From Thalassococcus sp. S3 (GTDB taxonomy: Bacteria > Pseudomonadota > Alphaproteobacteria > Rhodobacterales > Rhodobacteraceae): a DNA stretch of 64,000 nt. The notes under the pieces are model-generated. The model was given only the letters and a program-made list of their open reading frames with translations. It had not been told where the DNA came from and ran no database searches. The position numbers and the translations under genes were made by a program. The stretch's first letter is position 1. The number at the start of each line of letters is the position of its first letter. The stretch lies in contig NZ_CP022303.1 of assembly GCF_004216475.1 (NCBI RefSeq), positions 2,046,001 through 2,110,000 of the forward strand, given 5' to 3'. This document shows positions 28,979 to 38,378 of the stretch, piece after piece.

Positions 28979-29404
28979 TGGTCTGTCCTGTCTGAATCCA
29001 AGAAATGAGTTCAGACGATGTGCGGACGGCCTCTCGGGGCCCGACCGCGCTGCGCGCCGATCGTGCGACTGACTAGGCTGATCTTGCACAGCTCTTCTTG
29101 CATTATCGTCCCCGTTTTTTGTCATCATGGTCCGGGGGATCGCGCGTGGTCTATCTCAATCGCGACCACAGGTCGTTTTTGAACGCTCGAACCGTTGCTG
29201 ATCGGATTTGTCCAAAGTGGCGACATTCCGCGCGTCCATTCGCCGTTATCTGCACATATTGGCCGAGATATTGGTCATTTCGGCGATCCACAGCCGGAAA
29301 CGGCCCCCTCTCGGAGCCGTGAATGGGAACGGAAAGTGGGCCTCCATACGTTCTGACATCGTGGCCTCTGCTGTGAGGTCAGAGCAGAAAAATGGAGAAG
29401 AGAC
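28979..29404. other. Divergent gene-free region between the MttB-like and outer-membrane barrel genes
   Basis: 425 bp without a convincing gene. It should hold both promoters. It contains an inverted repeat at 28990-29016 close to the MttB-like start, a second looser repeat (TCTGAC at 29352-29357, GTCAGA at 29378-29383) in the leader of the barrel gene, and a GGAG ribosome-binding site immediately upstream of 29405. No riboswitch or tRNA was recognised. Confidence 0.6.
28990..29016. promoter_or_regulatory. Inverted repeat upstream of the MttB-like gene
   Basis: GTCTGAA and its exact complement TTCAGAC are separated by 13 bp. The repeat lies 11 to 38 bp upstream of the MttB-like start, so it could be a repressor operator. 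The regulator is unknown. Confidence 0.4.
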
Positions 29405-29995
29405 ATGAAACTTCACCGAGTTTTGGCAGGTGTGACGGTTCTGATGGCGGCGCCTGCCGTGATGGCGGGCAACCTTGTCGAACCTGTACCGGAACCCGTC
29501 CCCGTGGCCCCGGCGCCTGCGCCGGTGGTTGTGGATACCGGCGGTGAGTGGACCGGCGGCTATGCAGGTCTGCAACTTGGTCAACTGGACGTCGATGGGG
29601 ATGGCAATGCCGACGGCGACGACGTGATGTACGGCCTTCACGCCGGGTACGACTATGATTTCGGACGGTTCGTTCTGGGGGGTGAGTTCGACTACGACTT
29701 TGCCGATATCGACCTCAACGGGGCCGCGAACGTGGACAACGTGATGCGCCTGAAACTGCGTGCCGGTTACGACCTTGGCCGCACGTTGCTTTATGCGACG
29801 GCAGGGGCTGCGCGGGTTGATACCTCGATCGGGGATGAGACCGGCCCGTTCGGCGGTGTCGGTATCTCGTATGCGGTTGCGCCCAACTTCACCGTCGGCG
29901 GCGAGGTGCTTTATCACGAGTTCGACGAGCTGGGCAGTTCCGGGGTCGGCGCCGAGGCGACCAGCGTTTCGCTGCGCGGATCGTTCCGCTTCTAA
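29405..29995 (+). CDS. Outer-membrane beta-barrel protein (OmpA/Opa-like porin family)
   Basis: 196 residues. A signal peptide (VLAGVTVLMAAPAVMAG) is followed by a Pro/Val linker (EPVPEPVPVAPAPAPV) and a small barrel of alternating residues, with GGYAGLQLG at the first strand and a C-terminal strand VSLRGSFRF ending in Phe, the signal used by the BAM complex. It is a typical alphaproteobacterial surface protein similar to Omp25/31. It ends one base before the convergent aminotransferase stop. Confidence 0.85.
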   Translation: MKLHRVLAGVTVLMAAPAVMAGNLVEPVPEPVPVAPAPAPVVVDTGGEWTGGYAGLQLGQLDVDGDGNADGDDVMYGLHAGYDYDFGRFVLGGEFDYDFADIDLNGAANVDNVMRLKLRAGYDLGRTLLYATAGAARVDTSIGDETGPFGGVGISYAVAPNFTVGGEVLYHEFDELGSSGVGAEATSVSLRGSFRF

Positions 29996-31177
29996 CTAGG
30001 CCGTCTTTTTCGCAGCGGCGCTGGCAAAGGCGCAGAGCGTCTCGAGCGCCGCTGCAAAGGCTTGATCGTCGATCGTCATGGCGACGCGAATATGCCCGGC
30101 GGCGGCCCGTCCAAAGCTTTCGCCCGGCATCACTGCGATGCGATGCCGGTCCAGAAGCGCATTGGCGAAGTCCTCGCCGCTCAGGCCCGTGGCTCGGATA
30201 TCCAGCATCAGATACATCGCCCCCTGAGACGGGATCAGCCCGATCGTGTTTTGCGCGGCCAGTATCGACTGCGCCAAGTCGCGCCGCCGCCTGAAGGGCG
30301 CGGCGATTTCCGCTTCCAGCGCCGATCCCTGTTCCATCGCAAAGACGGCGGCGTCCTGGATGTAGCCGGGCACGCCATAGGTGGTATGCGTCGCCAGCGT
30401 GATCAGGTGGTCGATGGCCTGCGCGGGCCCAACCAGCCATCCACAGCGGGATCCGGTCATGGCGTGGCTTTTCGACATGGACCCGACGACAAGGGTCCGG
30501 TCGGCCATATCCGGCAGCCCGCGCGGTGAGATATGCGATCCGTCCCAGACCTGCGTATCGTAGACTTCATCGGAGATAAGCCAGAGGTCATGCGCCTTGC
30601 AGGCCTCTGATATCGTTTCAAGCGTCTCAAGATCGTAGACCACGCCGGTGGGGTTGTTGGGTGTGTTGATCAGCAGGGACCGCGCGCCCGTGGCCACCTG
30701 ATCAAGAGCGGAGCGCTGCGGCTTGAACGCATCCTCCGGGCGCGTGATCACCGCCTTGGGGAAGGCGCCGACACCCCGGATCGTGCCCGGATAGGTGGCA
30801 TAGTAGGGGTCGATGTAAAGCGCCGTGTCGCCTTCGTCACAAACCGCGTGATGCGCGGCGAAGAGGGCCGATTGCCCGCCCGGCGTGATCAATACGTTTT
30901 CAGGCCCCGTGGGCACGCCTGTCCGCTCGGTCATGCGTTGGGCTACCGTGCGGCGTAAAGTGTCGGTTCCTGGAACCATCGCGTATCCGGTATGTCCCCC
31001 TGCGGCCGCGCCGTGCATCGCGTTGAGAATACTGGCATGGGTGCGGATATCGTGCTCTCCGATCGTCAGTTCCGTCACCTCTTCGCCTGCAGCGATCATG
31101 GCGCGCGCGCGATAGAAGACGTCCCACCCGTCCGAGCCGCCGCCCGTCAGATGCGTGATGCGTTTGGATAGCTGCAT
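29996..31177 (-). CDS. PLP-dependent aminotransferase class I/II
   Basis: 393 residues. Fold-type I aminotransferase: the PLP lysine is in SMSKSHAMTGSRCGW; NTPNNPTG and ISDEVYDTQVW are the typical N-P-x-G and DEVY segments. The C-terminal Arg that binds carboxylate is in HIRVAMTI. Start at ATG 31177 after AAGGGGG. Substrate unclear; aspartate or aromatic transaminase families are possible. It ends one base from the barrel gene. Confidence 0.88.
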   Translation of the reverse strand: MQLSKRITHLTGGGSDGWDVFYRARAMIAAGEEVTELTIGEHDIRTHASILNAMHGAAAGGHTGYAMVPGTDTLRRTVAQRMTERTGVPTGPENVLITPGGQSALFAAHHAVCDEGDTALYIDPYYATYPGTIRGVGAFPKAVITRPEDAFKPQRSALDQVATGARSLLINTPNNPTGVVYDLETLETISEACKAHDLWLISDEVYDTQVWDGSHISPRGLPDMADRTLVVGSMSKSHAMTGSRCGWLVGPAQAIDHLITLATHTTYGVPGYIQDAAVFAMEQGSALEAEIAAPFRRRRDLAQSILAAQNTIGLIPSQGAMYLMLDIRATGLSGEDFANALLDRHRIAVMPGESFGRAAAGHIRVAMTIDDQAFAAALETLCAFASAAAKKTA

Positions 31178-31231
31178 GCCGGGCCCCCTTGCCGATTGCC
31201 GCAGAGGGTCAGAGCAGGCGGGGATTGTCAA

Positions 31232-31576
31232 TCAGGCCCGTGTCGGCAAGCTGGCCTGCATCTTCTTTGTCAGGCTCGCGCGCACGATGTCATAGGACGC
31301 TTCCAGCCTGTGCCGCATCTCGGTCTCGTCGCAAGTCCAGGGCAGGCGGATCCAGCTGCGATGAAAATAAGGGGCTTTCTCGCCCACGCCGACCTCGATC
31401 AGCATCTGCGCGGTTTCGATATCGGGCGTTTTCACGGAAACCCCGTCATTCATCATGCCAACGCAGGCAAACATCTTACCGCCCACCTTCCACGCATCAT
31501 GCCCACCGCCCCATGGGTCGGACCATTCCGCGCCTGGCAGGGCCTTGCAGATCTTGTTCACGAATTCGCGGCTCAT
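31232..31576 (-). CDS. MmcQ/YjbR family DNA-binding-like protein
   Basis: 114 residues. The YjbR/CyaY-like fold is recognisable from KICKALPGAEWSDPWG, the ggHDAWKVGGKMFACVG strand pair, and the PYFHRSWIRLPW segment. Family members are small proteins of unclear function. A long reading frame extends upstream through the cysS gene on the opposite strand, but the family-length start is ATG 31576, so the rest is shadow. Confidence 0.87.
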   Translation of the reverse strand: MSREFVNKICKALPGAEWSDPWGGGHDAWKVGGKMFACVGMMNDGVSVKTPDIETAQMLIEVGVGEKAPYFHRSWIRLPWTCDETEMRHRLEASYDIVRASLTKKMQASLPTRA

Positions 31577-31777
31577 GTCTGCAATAGTGCTGAAACAGTG
31601 CCAACCGCTCAAGCCTTGATTTATCAGCGCCCTTGTGCGACGTGAGAACCATGACAAACCGGATCTGCATAAGCTGCTGCATTTCCTGCTGAGTGATTCA
31701 GCGGGCCGGTCTCTTCTGTCATTTCCATTCAGGATCAGAGTTGCTAAGCCCGCGCTGCGCTGCGTGAGGACCACGTT

Positions 31778-33169
31778 ATGACGACGATCAAAATCCACAA
31801 TTCCAAGACCCGCCGGAAAGAGGTTTTTGAGCCTCTGGATCCAGAGAATGTGCGCATGTATGTCTGCGGACCCACGGTTTATGATCGCGCCCATATCGGC
31901 AATGCGCGTCCGGTGATCGTGTTCGATGTGCTCTACCGGCTGTTGCGGCATGTCTATGGCGAGGAACATGTCACATATGTGCGTAACTTCACGGATGTGG
32001 ACGACAAGATCAACGCGCGTGCGGCGGAAAGCGGGCGGCCCATCGCCGAGATCACGGCCGAGACCACGCAATGGTTCCTGGATGATATGGGCGCTGTCGG
32101 CGCGCTTGAGCCAGACCACATGCCGCGCGCGACCGCTTATATTGCGCAGATGATCGCAATGATCGAGACGTTGATCGACAAGGGCCACGCCTATGCGGCG
32201 GAGGACCATGTGCTCTTTTCGGTGGGCAGCTATGCGCAGTACGGGGCGTTGTCGGGACGGTCGGTTGATGACATGATCGCGGGCGCCCGGGTGGAGGTCG
32301 CGCCATATAAACGCGATCCGATGGATTTCGTTCTGTGGAAGCCGTCCTCGGAGGATCTGCCGGGTTGGGAGAGCCCGTGGGGACGCGGGCGTCCGGGCTG
32401 GCATATCGAATGCTCGGCCATGGCTTACGAGATCCTGGGCGAGAGTTTCGATATTCACGGCGGCGGCAATGATCTGACCTTCCCGCATCACGAGAACGAG
32501 ATCGCACAAAGCTGCTGCGCGCACCCGGAGGGAGATTTCGCACGGGTCTGGATGCACAATGAGATGCTGCAGGTCGAGGGCCGGAAGATGTCCAAGTCGC
32601 TGGGCAATTTCTTTACTGTACGCGACCTGCTGGACAACGGTGTGCCGGGAGAGGTCATCCGTTTTGTGTTTCTGTCGACGCGCTACCGAAAGCCGATGGA
32701 CTGGACAGACGAAAAAAGAGCCGAGGCGGAGTTACATCTAAGGACTTGGTTTCGCTCTACTGAAAATACTCAGCCAAATCCTGATGTTTCTGAGTTGATC
32801 AGGGCGCTTATCAACGACTTGAACACAGCCGGAGCGATTTCCGTGATGCACTCGTATCAGTCCAGAGGAGATTACGGCCGACTCAGAGCAGCCATGGATT
32901 TGCTCGGCTTTCCCAAGGCTGAGGAAGTTGATTGGTTCAGAGGTGGAACGGAGATGGCTAGCTTCTCGGATCTTGCTGATAGCGCGGATGTTCTGTGGCC
33001 TTTGGTCAATAGGTGGCAGCACCTTAGAGATAGAAAAGAATATACGGAAGCTGATGATTTGAAGAGGAAAATTGAGAATGCTGGGTTAAAGCTGTCAGTC
33101 GGAGCAGCTGGACCAAACGTGGAACGATTGGACAGTTATGACCCAACAAAACTCATTGATCTGATCTGA
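31778..33169 (+). CDS. cysS: Cysteinyl-tRNA synthetase (3' third with foreign codon usage)
   Basis: 463 residues. Class I synthetase: [10 protein letters not shown] (29-38) contains the zinc-binding Cys; HIGNAR is the HIGH motif, and KMSKSLGNF is the KMSKS loop. From about codon 312 (32711) the sequence turns AT-rich: 10 of 13 Arg codons from there to the stop are AGA or AGG, which are rare elsewhere in the gene. The reading frame is intact and the C-terminal helical domain still looks like CysS (INDLNTAGA, then [18 protein letters not shown]). It should be functional, with a transferred or recombined 3' end. Confidence 0.93.
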   Translation: MTTIKIHNSKTRRKEVFEPLDPENVRMYVCGPTVYDRAHIGNARPVIVFDVLYRLLRHVYGEEHVTYVRNFTDVDDKINARAAESGRPIAEITAETTQWFLDDMGAVGALEPDHMPRATAYIAQMIAMIETLIDKGHAYAAEDHVLFSVGSYAQYGALSGRSVDDMIAGARVEVAPYKRDPMDFVLWKPSSEDLPGWESPWGRGRPGWHIECSAMAYEILGESFDIHGGGNDLTFPHHENEIAQSCCAHPEGDFARVWMHNEMLQVEGRKMSKSLGNFFTVRDLLDNGVPGEVIRFVFLSTRYRKPMDWTDEKRAEAELHLRTWFRSTENTQPNPDVSELIRALINDLNTAGAISVMHSYQSRGDYGRLRAAMDLLGFPKAEEVDWFRGGTEMASFSDLADSADVLWPLVNRWQHLRDRKEYTEADDLKRKIENAGLKLSVGAAGPNVERLDSYDPTKLIDLI

Positions 33170-33291
33170 AGCCTTTTTATGAAGATGATCGCCGCATACC
33201 CAGATTTCGGAAAACATGTGAAGGTTGGCGATGCATGGCTGCGACATCGAAACCAGCTTTGCTTTCCAACTTTTCAGTAAGCGAGGGCTAA

Positions 33292-34908
33292 ATGATCCGA
33301 GAACGCCTGACGCTTTACGACACCACGCTGCGCGATGGCCAGCAGACGCAAGGTGTGCAGTTTTCCACCGCCGAGAAAGTGCAAATCGCCCAAGCGCTCG
33401 AGGCGCTTGGGCTGGATTACATCGAAGGGGGCTGGCCCGGCGCGAACCCCACCGACAGCGCCTTTTTCGAGCAGGGGCTTGAAACCCGCGCCCGTATGAC
33501 CGCCTTTGGGATGACCAAACGCGCGGGCCGCTCGGCCGCGAATGACGACGTTCTTGCCGCGGTGCTCAATGCGGGAACACCGTCGGTCTGTCTGGTGGGC
33601 AAATCGCATGACTTCCATGTGACCGAAGCGCTTGGAATTTCGCTGGATGAGAACCTCGACAACATTGCGCAATCCTTTGCACATATTGTGAAATCCGGAC
33701 GTGAGGCGCTCTTCGATGCCGAGCATTTCTTCGATGGCTATGCCTCGAACCCGGACTATGCGCTGGCCGCTCTGCGTGCGGCCCTGGATGCAGGCGCCCG
33801 CTGGGTGGTGCTGTGCGACACCAATGGCGGCACGTTGCCGGGGACGGTCGAGCGGGTCGTTTCGGAGGTGATCGCGGCAGGCATCCCGGGCGATCGGCTT
33901 GGCATCCACACCCACAACGACACCGAAAACGCGGTGGCCTGTACGCTGGCCGCCGTGGATGCCGGTGCGCGGCAGATCCAGGGCACGCTGAACGGTTTGG
34001 GAGAGCGCTGCGGCAACGCCAACCTGACCTCGCTGATCCCAACACTTCTGCTCAAGGAGCCTTACGCCAGCACGTTAGAGACCGGCGTCAGCCTGGAGGC
34101 GTTGGAGGATCTGACCCGCATCAGCCGGATGCTTGACGACATTCTCAACCGCGTTCCGATGAAACAGGCGCCCTATGTGGGTGCGTCCGCTTTTGCACAC
34201 AAGGCGGGCCTGCATGCGAGCGCCATTCTCAAGAACCCCGCCACCTATGAACATGTCGATCCGGCTACCGTTGGCAATGCCCGGATCATCCCGATGTCGA
34301 ACCAGGCGGGGCAGTCGAACCTGCGCAAACGCCTGGCAGAGGCTGGCCTGACGGATCTGGGCGACAGCGATGCGTTGGGCCGCATTCTGGACCGGATCAA
34401 GACACGCGAGGCGCAGGGCTATTCCTACGACACCGCGCAGGCTTCGTTCGAGCTGCTTGCGCGCGGCGAATTGGGGCAATTGCCGGAGTTCTTCGAGGTC
34501 AAGCGCTACAAGGTGACAGTCGAGCGCCGCAAGAACAAATACAACCAGATGGTGAGCCTGTCGGAGGCTGTCGTTGTCGTCAAAGTCGATGGCGAAAAGA
34601 AGCTGTCGGTGAGCGAGTCGCTGGATGAGGTCGGCAGCGACCGTGGCCCGGTCAACGCGCTGTCCAAGGCGCTTGCGAAGGATCTGGGCCGTTATTCGGC
34701 CACGCTTGAAGATATGCGGCTTGTCGATTTCAAGGTGCGTATCACGCAGGGCGGCACCGAGGCTGTGACCCGCGTTATCATCGACAGCGAAGACGGGCAG
34801 GGGCGGCGCTGGTCCACGGTCGGCGTGTCGGCGAACATAGTGGACGCCTCATTCGAGGCCCTGCTCGACGCGATCGAGTGGAAACTTATCCGTGACGTTC
34901 GGTGCTGA
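33292..34908 (+). CDS. cimA: (R)-citramalate synthase
   Basis: 538 residues. Condenses pyruvate with acetyl-CoA to citramalate for isoleucine synthesis. Hallmarks: LYDTTLRDGQQTQGVQFS (8-25) catalytic barrel start, GIHTHNDTENA for the metal His residues, GNANLTSLIP, and the C-terminal regulatory domain ending in VDASFEALLDAIEWKL. Opening DTTLRDGQQTQGV is cimA-like rather than 2-isopropylmalate synthase. GC-rich codon usage returns abruptly here after the AT-rich cysS 3' end. Confidence 0.93.
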   Translation: MIRERLTLYDTTLRDGQQTQGVQFSTAEKVQIAQALEALGLDYIEGGWPGANPTDSAFFEQGLETRARMTAFGMTKRAGRSAANDDVLAAVLNAGTPSVCLVGKSHDFHVTEALGISLDENLDNIAQSFAHIVKSGREALFDAEHFFDGYASNPDYALAALRAALDAGARWVVLCDTNGGTLPGTVERVVSEVIAAGIPGDRLGIHTHNDTENAVACTLAAVDAGARQIQGTLNGLGERCGNANLTSLIPTLLLKEPYASTLETGVSLEALEDLTRISRMLDDILNRVPMKQAPYVGASAFAHKAGLHASAILKNPATYEHVDPATVGNARIIPMSNQAGQSNLRKRLAEAGLTDLGDSDALGRILDRIKTREAQGYSYDTAQASFELLARGELGQLPEFFEVKRYKVTVERRKNKYNQMVSLSEAVVVVKVDGEKKLSVSESLDEVGSDRGPVNALSKALAKDLGRYSATLEDMRLVDFKVRITQGGTEAVTRVIIDSEDGQGRRWSTVGVSANIVDASFEALLDAIEWKLIRDVRC

Positions 34909-35668
34909 TCTGACAGCCTGTGCCCGGATCGTCGAGCGCGGCGATCCCGACCGTTTCATGGCGGTGATGGCAGCCCCTGTCGCGACACGCCGGGTCCTCT
35001 TCCCGCTTTATGCCTTTAATGTGGAGGTCGCGCGGGCACCCTGGGTCACCGAAGAACCGATGATCGCCGAGATGCGCCTGCAATGGTGGCGCGACGCTTT
35101 GGAGGAGATCGCAACCGGAGCCGCTCCGCGACGGCATGAAGTTGTCACCCCGCTCGCCGAAATCCTGTCGCCGGACCTGGCCAAGGCGCTTGATACAGCT
35201 GTCTCGGTGCGTCGTTGGGACATATACAAGGATCCCTTCGAGGATGCCGATCATTTCGAAACCTATCTTGCCGAAAGCGCGGGCACGCTTCTTTGGGTCG
35301 CGACGGCGAGCCTGGGCGCGGCTGATGAAACGACTGTCCGGGATCTTGGATACGCGATGGGCTTGGCCAACTGGCTGCGCGCCCTGCCGCAGTTGGAGGC
35401 GCGGGGCCGCATTCCGCTCCTCGATGGTACACCGGCAGGGCTGCGTCTGCTTGCCCGCGATGGTCTTGATCGCCTGACACGTGCGCGCAGAAACCGCGGT
35501 AAAATCTCTGCCGAAGCCCGGCCGGCGCTGCTGGCGGCCTGGCAAACGGGATCGATCCTACGCAAAACGCTCAAGACCCCTGAGGCGGTTGCTGCGGGCA
35601 CGCTTGCCCAAAGCGATGGGCGCAAACGCCTCTCGCTCATGTGGCAGGCGGCAAGCGGGCGTTGGTAG
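34892..35668 (+). CDS. Squalene/phytoene synthase family protein
   Basis: 258 residues with a GTG start, 17 bp inside cimA. The fold is the trans-isoprenyl diphosphate synthase type: the N-terminal RRVLFPLYAFNVEVARAP and EMRLQWWRDALEEI match the first aspartate-rich element region, and AMGLANWLRALP lies in the second. The DxxxD motifs are weaker than in true phytoene synthases, so a role outside carotenoid synthesis is possible (NDUFAF6-like). Terminator overlaps its stop. Confidence 0.8.
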   Translation: MTFGADLTACARIVERGDPDRFMAVMAAPVATRRVLFPLYAFNVEVARAPWVTEEPMIAEMRLQWWRDALEEIATGAAPRRHEVVTPLAEILSPDLAKALDTAVSVRRWDIYKDPFEDADHFETYLAESAGTLLWVATASLGAADETTVRDLGYAMGLANWLRALPQLEARGRIPLLDGTPAGLRLLARDGLDRLTRARRNRGKISAEARPALLAAWQTGSILRKTLKTPEAVAAGTLAQSDGRKRLSLMWQAASGRW

Positions 35669-35677
35669 CCCGTTTTT
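35655..35677 (+). terminator. Rho-independent terminator at the 3' end of the phytoene synthase-like gene
   Basis: CGGGC (35656-35660) pairs with GCCCG (35668-35672) and is followed by five T. The hairpin overlaps the stop codon region of the gene and should end the cimA unit before the convergent MFS gene. Confidence 0.65.
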
Positions 35678-35760
35678 CCTCACCTGAGAACGTTGGAGGT
35701 GACGTTACCTTCAGGCCGGGAGCGGGCTGAAACCCCGATACGCGTCTGCGGCAGTACCTA

Positions 35761-36984
35761 TTATGCTGGCGCGGATTTCGGTCGTAGCATGAGCCAGATC
35801 AGAGACCCGCCCGCAAGTGCGAGGAAAGGCGCCATGGCGAGGTTCACCGCGGTCCACCCTTCGACCGGGGAGCCGCCGGAGCAGTTCATCAGGCCGCCCG
35901 ATGCAAGGGAGGCAAAGGTGACGCCGCCAAAGACCAGCAGGTCGTTCAGACCCTGCATGCGTCCGCGTTCCTGAGGCGTGTGCGCGTCGGCCAGCATGGC
36001 TGTTGCACCGATAAAACCGAAGTTCCAGCCGATGCCCAGAAGGATCAGCGCGATGAAGAAGTTGAAGAGTTCGACATCATGCAGGGCCACTGCACCGGCA
36101 CAGGCGAGAATGAACAATCCTGTTGCCACAATCCGCTCGACCCCGAACCGCGCGATCAGGTGTCCTGTGAAAAAGGACGGCGCGAACATGGCCAGCACAT
36201 GGGCGGTCACCACGTTGGAGGCGTCCGCGACGCCAAACCCGCACCCCACGACGGCAAGAGGGGTCGATGTCATGACCAGGTTCATCAGCGCGTAGGACAC
36301 CATCGCGCAGATCACGGCGACGGCGATACGCGGTGTCGTCAAGAGCTCCCAGCGGCTGCGCCCACGGGGTGTATCCGCAGAAGGGGCGGGCGGTTTCGGA
36401 ATGTCCAGCAGGAAGAAGAACAGCATTCCCAGAACGTTCAGGCCCATCGCCGCAAGATAGACGGGGAAAAAGCGCATCACCGTGGCGTCTGGGGTGTTGC
36501 CGCTGAGCAGGCTGACAAGTTGAGGACCGATAATGGCGGAGACCAGACCGCCGGCCATCACATAGGAAATCGCCTTGGGCCGAAACGCGTCCGACGCGGT
36601 GTCGGCGGCGGCGAAACGGTAAAAGCCTTGCGCGGACATATAGATGCCAGTCAGATAGCTGCCAGCGACAAAGAGCCAGAAGCTTTCGAGCATCAGGGCA
36701 TAGGCTGAAATCGCCGCACCGATCAGACCACCCGCCGCGCCCAGAAGAAATCCTGACCGCCGTCCGAAACGCTGCATCACGGTGCTGAGCCACGGCGCCG
36801 TGGTCATCGAGCCGAACACGATCAGGGAGATCGGAAGCGTGGCCAGACAGACCAGCGGGGCCATCTGCTGACCGGCAAGGCCGCCGACCACGAAGATCAT
36901 GGTGATCTGGCTGCCCAGCACCGCCTGCGCGGCAACCAGAACGGCCACGTTGCGTTTGGCGCGTGTGTCTGTCTGCGTGCTCAT
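35761..36984 (-). CDS. MFS transporter
   Basis: 407 residues, 12 hydrophobic helices. The loop after helix 2 has FGRRSGFLLGA, resembling the MFS A-motif, and the N-terminal half contains VMQRFGRRSG. A basic loop (RGRSRWELL) lies mid-protein. Helices end in LAGGSLIWLML. No substrate can be assigned. The gene stands alone between the convergent phytoene-synthase-like gene and the divergent alkA-like gene. Confidence 0.87.
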   Translation of the reverse strand: MSTQTDTRAKRNVAVLVAAQAVLGSQITMIFVVGGLAGQQMAPLVCLATLPISLIVFGSMTTAPWLSTVMQRFGRRSGFLLGAAGGLIGAAISAYALMLESFWLFVAGSYLTGIYMSAQGFYRFAAADTASDAFRPKAISYVMAGGLVSAIIGPQLVSLLSGNTPDATVMRFFPVYLAAMGLNVLGMLFFFLLDIPKPPAPSADTPRGRSRWELLTTPRIAVAVICAMVSYALMNLVMTSTPLAVVGCGFGVADASNVVTAHVLAMFAPSFFTGHLIARFGVERIVATGLFILACAGAVALHDVELFNFFIALILLGIGWNFGFIGATAMLADAHTPQERGRMQGLNDLLVFGGVTFASLASGGLMNCSGGSPVEGWTAVNLAMAPFLALAGGSLIWLMLRPKSAPA

Positions 36985-37077
36985 GAATGTTGCGTATCTC
37001 CGATCCTCAGCGGGGACAAGCGGCTTGCACGTCGCAGTCCGCGGTCTAGGCTGACAGGAGCTAGCGAAGGGGGGAAT

Positions 37078-37716
37078 ATGGATCGGATGATCGGGCGGCG
37101 GATCGAGGGGCCGGACTGCGTGGCGGAAGGCGCGGCATGGCTGGCCGCGCGCGATGCGCGGTTTGCGGAGGCGCTGGCCCAGACCGGGCCGTTGCCGCTG
37201 CGGCTGAGACCGGACGGCTTTGCCCAGCTTTTGAGTGCGATTGTCAGCCAGCAGGTCAGCGTTGCCTCTGCCAATGCGATCTGGAACCGGATGCGCGCGG
37301 CACGGCTGACGGGGCCGCGCAAGATCCTCTGGGCCAGCGATGACGATTTGCGCGCGGTCGGGTTGAGCCGTCAGAAAATCCGCTATGCCCGCGCGCTGGC
37401 CGATGCGCGCATCGATTACTCAGCCTTGCGCGACATGCCCACCGAGGAGGTGATCGCGGCCCTTGTCGATGTGCCGGGGATCGGGATCTGGACGGCGGAG
37501 ATCTATGCGATGTTTTCGCTGGGCCGCGCGGATGTCTTTGCTCCCGGAGATTTGGCGCTGCAGGAGGCAGCCCGCATTCTCTTCGATCTGCCCGATCGCC
37601 CGAAGGAGCGGGCCTTGCGCGAGCTGGCGGAGGCGTGGTCGCCCTGGCGGTCGGTTGCAGCACGGCTGCTCTGGGCCTATTACCGCGTGGCCAAGGACAG
37701 GGAAGGGATCAGATGA
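37078..37716 (+). CDS. DNA-3-methyladenine glycosylase (AlkA-like, HhH-GPD)
   Basis: 212 residues. HhH-GPD superfamily: LLSAIVSQQVSVASANAIWNRM at the N-terminal helix, LVDVPGIGIWTAEIYAMF is the helix-hairpin-helix, and the catalytic Asp is in ADVFAPGDLALQEA. It excises alkylated bases such as 3-methyladenine. The last bases overlap the carboxylesterase gene (ATGA), so the two are coupled. Confidence 0.92.
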   Translation: MDRMIGRRIEGPDCVAEGAAWLAARDARFAEALAQTGPLPLRLRPDGFAQLLSAIVSQQVSVASANAIWNRMRAARLTGPRKILWASDDDLRAVGLSRQKIRYARALADARIDYSALRDMPTEEVIAALVDVPGIGIWTAEIYAMFSLGRADVFAPGDLALQEAARILFDLPDRPKERALRELAEAWSPWRSVAARLLWAYYRVAKDREGIR

Positions 37717-38378
37717 CACGGGTTTTGAATGCCGGCCGGAAGGACCCGGTTTCGGGGGAAACACGTTCAGCGCTGGTGTTTCTACATGGCTACGGTGCAA
37801 ATGGAGCGGATCTTCTGGGGCTGGCCGATCCGCTGGGAGAGCATTTGCCGGATACGCTTTTTGTTGCGCCTGATGCGCCGGAAGCTTGCGCCGGGGCCCC
37901 GTTCGGCTTTCAGTGGTTTCCAATCCCATGGATCGACAATTCGTCGGAAGAGGAGGCGGCGCGCGGCATGCGCGCGGCGGTCGACGACCTGAACGCGTTT
38001 CTTGACGCGTTGATGGTGGATGAGGATCTTCTGCCGGAACAGGTCGTGCTTTTCGGGTTCTCCCAGGGCACGATGATGAGCCTGCATGTCGCACCAAGGC
38101 GCGAGGATGCGGTTGCGGGGATCGTGGCGTTTTCCGGTCGCTTGCTGGAGCCCGAGTTGCTGGAAGACGAGGTCAAGGTGCGGCCGCCGGTTCTGCTGGT
38201 GCACGGTGATGCGGACGATGTCGTACCCGCACAATCGCTGCCCGAAGCGGCGGAGGCGTTGCAAAAGGCGGGTTTCCAGGATGTCTATGCGCATATCATG
38301 AAAGGGACGGGCCACGGGATCGCGCCGGACGGTCTGAGCGTGGCGCTGGCCTTCATGCGGGACAAGCTGGGACTTTAG
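37713..38378 (+). CDS. Phospholipase/carboxylesterase (alpha/beta hydrolase)
   Basis: 221 residues. Catalytic nucleophile Ser lies in GFSQG (about 114-118), Asp in HGDADDVV and His in GTGHGI. N-terminal [16 protein letters not shown] supplies the oxyanion region. Typical of lysophospholipase-like carboxylesterases of the YpfH/EstB type. ATG overlaps the alkA stop. Convergent with the rluE-like gene by 4 bp. Confidence 0.87.
   Translation: MTRVLNAGRKDPVSGETRSALVFLHGYGANGADLLGLADPLGEHLPDTLFVAPDAPEACAGAPFGFQWFPIPWIDNSSEEEAARGMRAAVDDLNAFLDALMVDEDLLPEQVVLFGFSQGTMMSLHVAPRREDAVAGIVAFSGRLLEPELLEDEVKVRPPVLLVHGDADDVVPAQSLPEAAEALQKAGFQDVYAHIMKGTGHGIAPDGLSVALAFMRDKLGL

Noticed and set aside
29326..29352. 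GGAAC...CGTT pair resembling an EcfG general-stress promoter
   Set aside because: The spacer is 18 bp, longer than the usual 16-17, and I saw no EcfG/PhyR gene in the window.
33179..33280. 33-codon frame in the cysS-cimA gap
   Set aside because: No clear ribosome-binding site or family likeness; mentioned only as part of the AT-rich tract.
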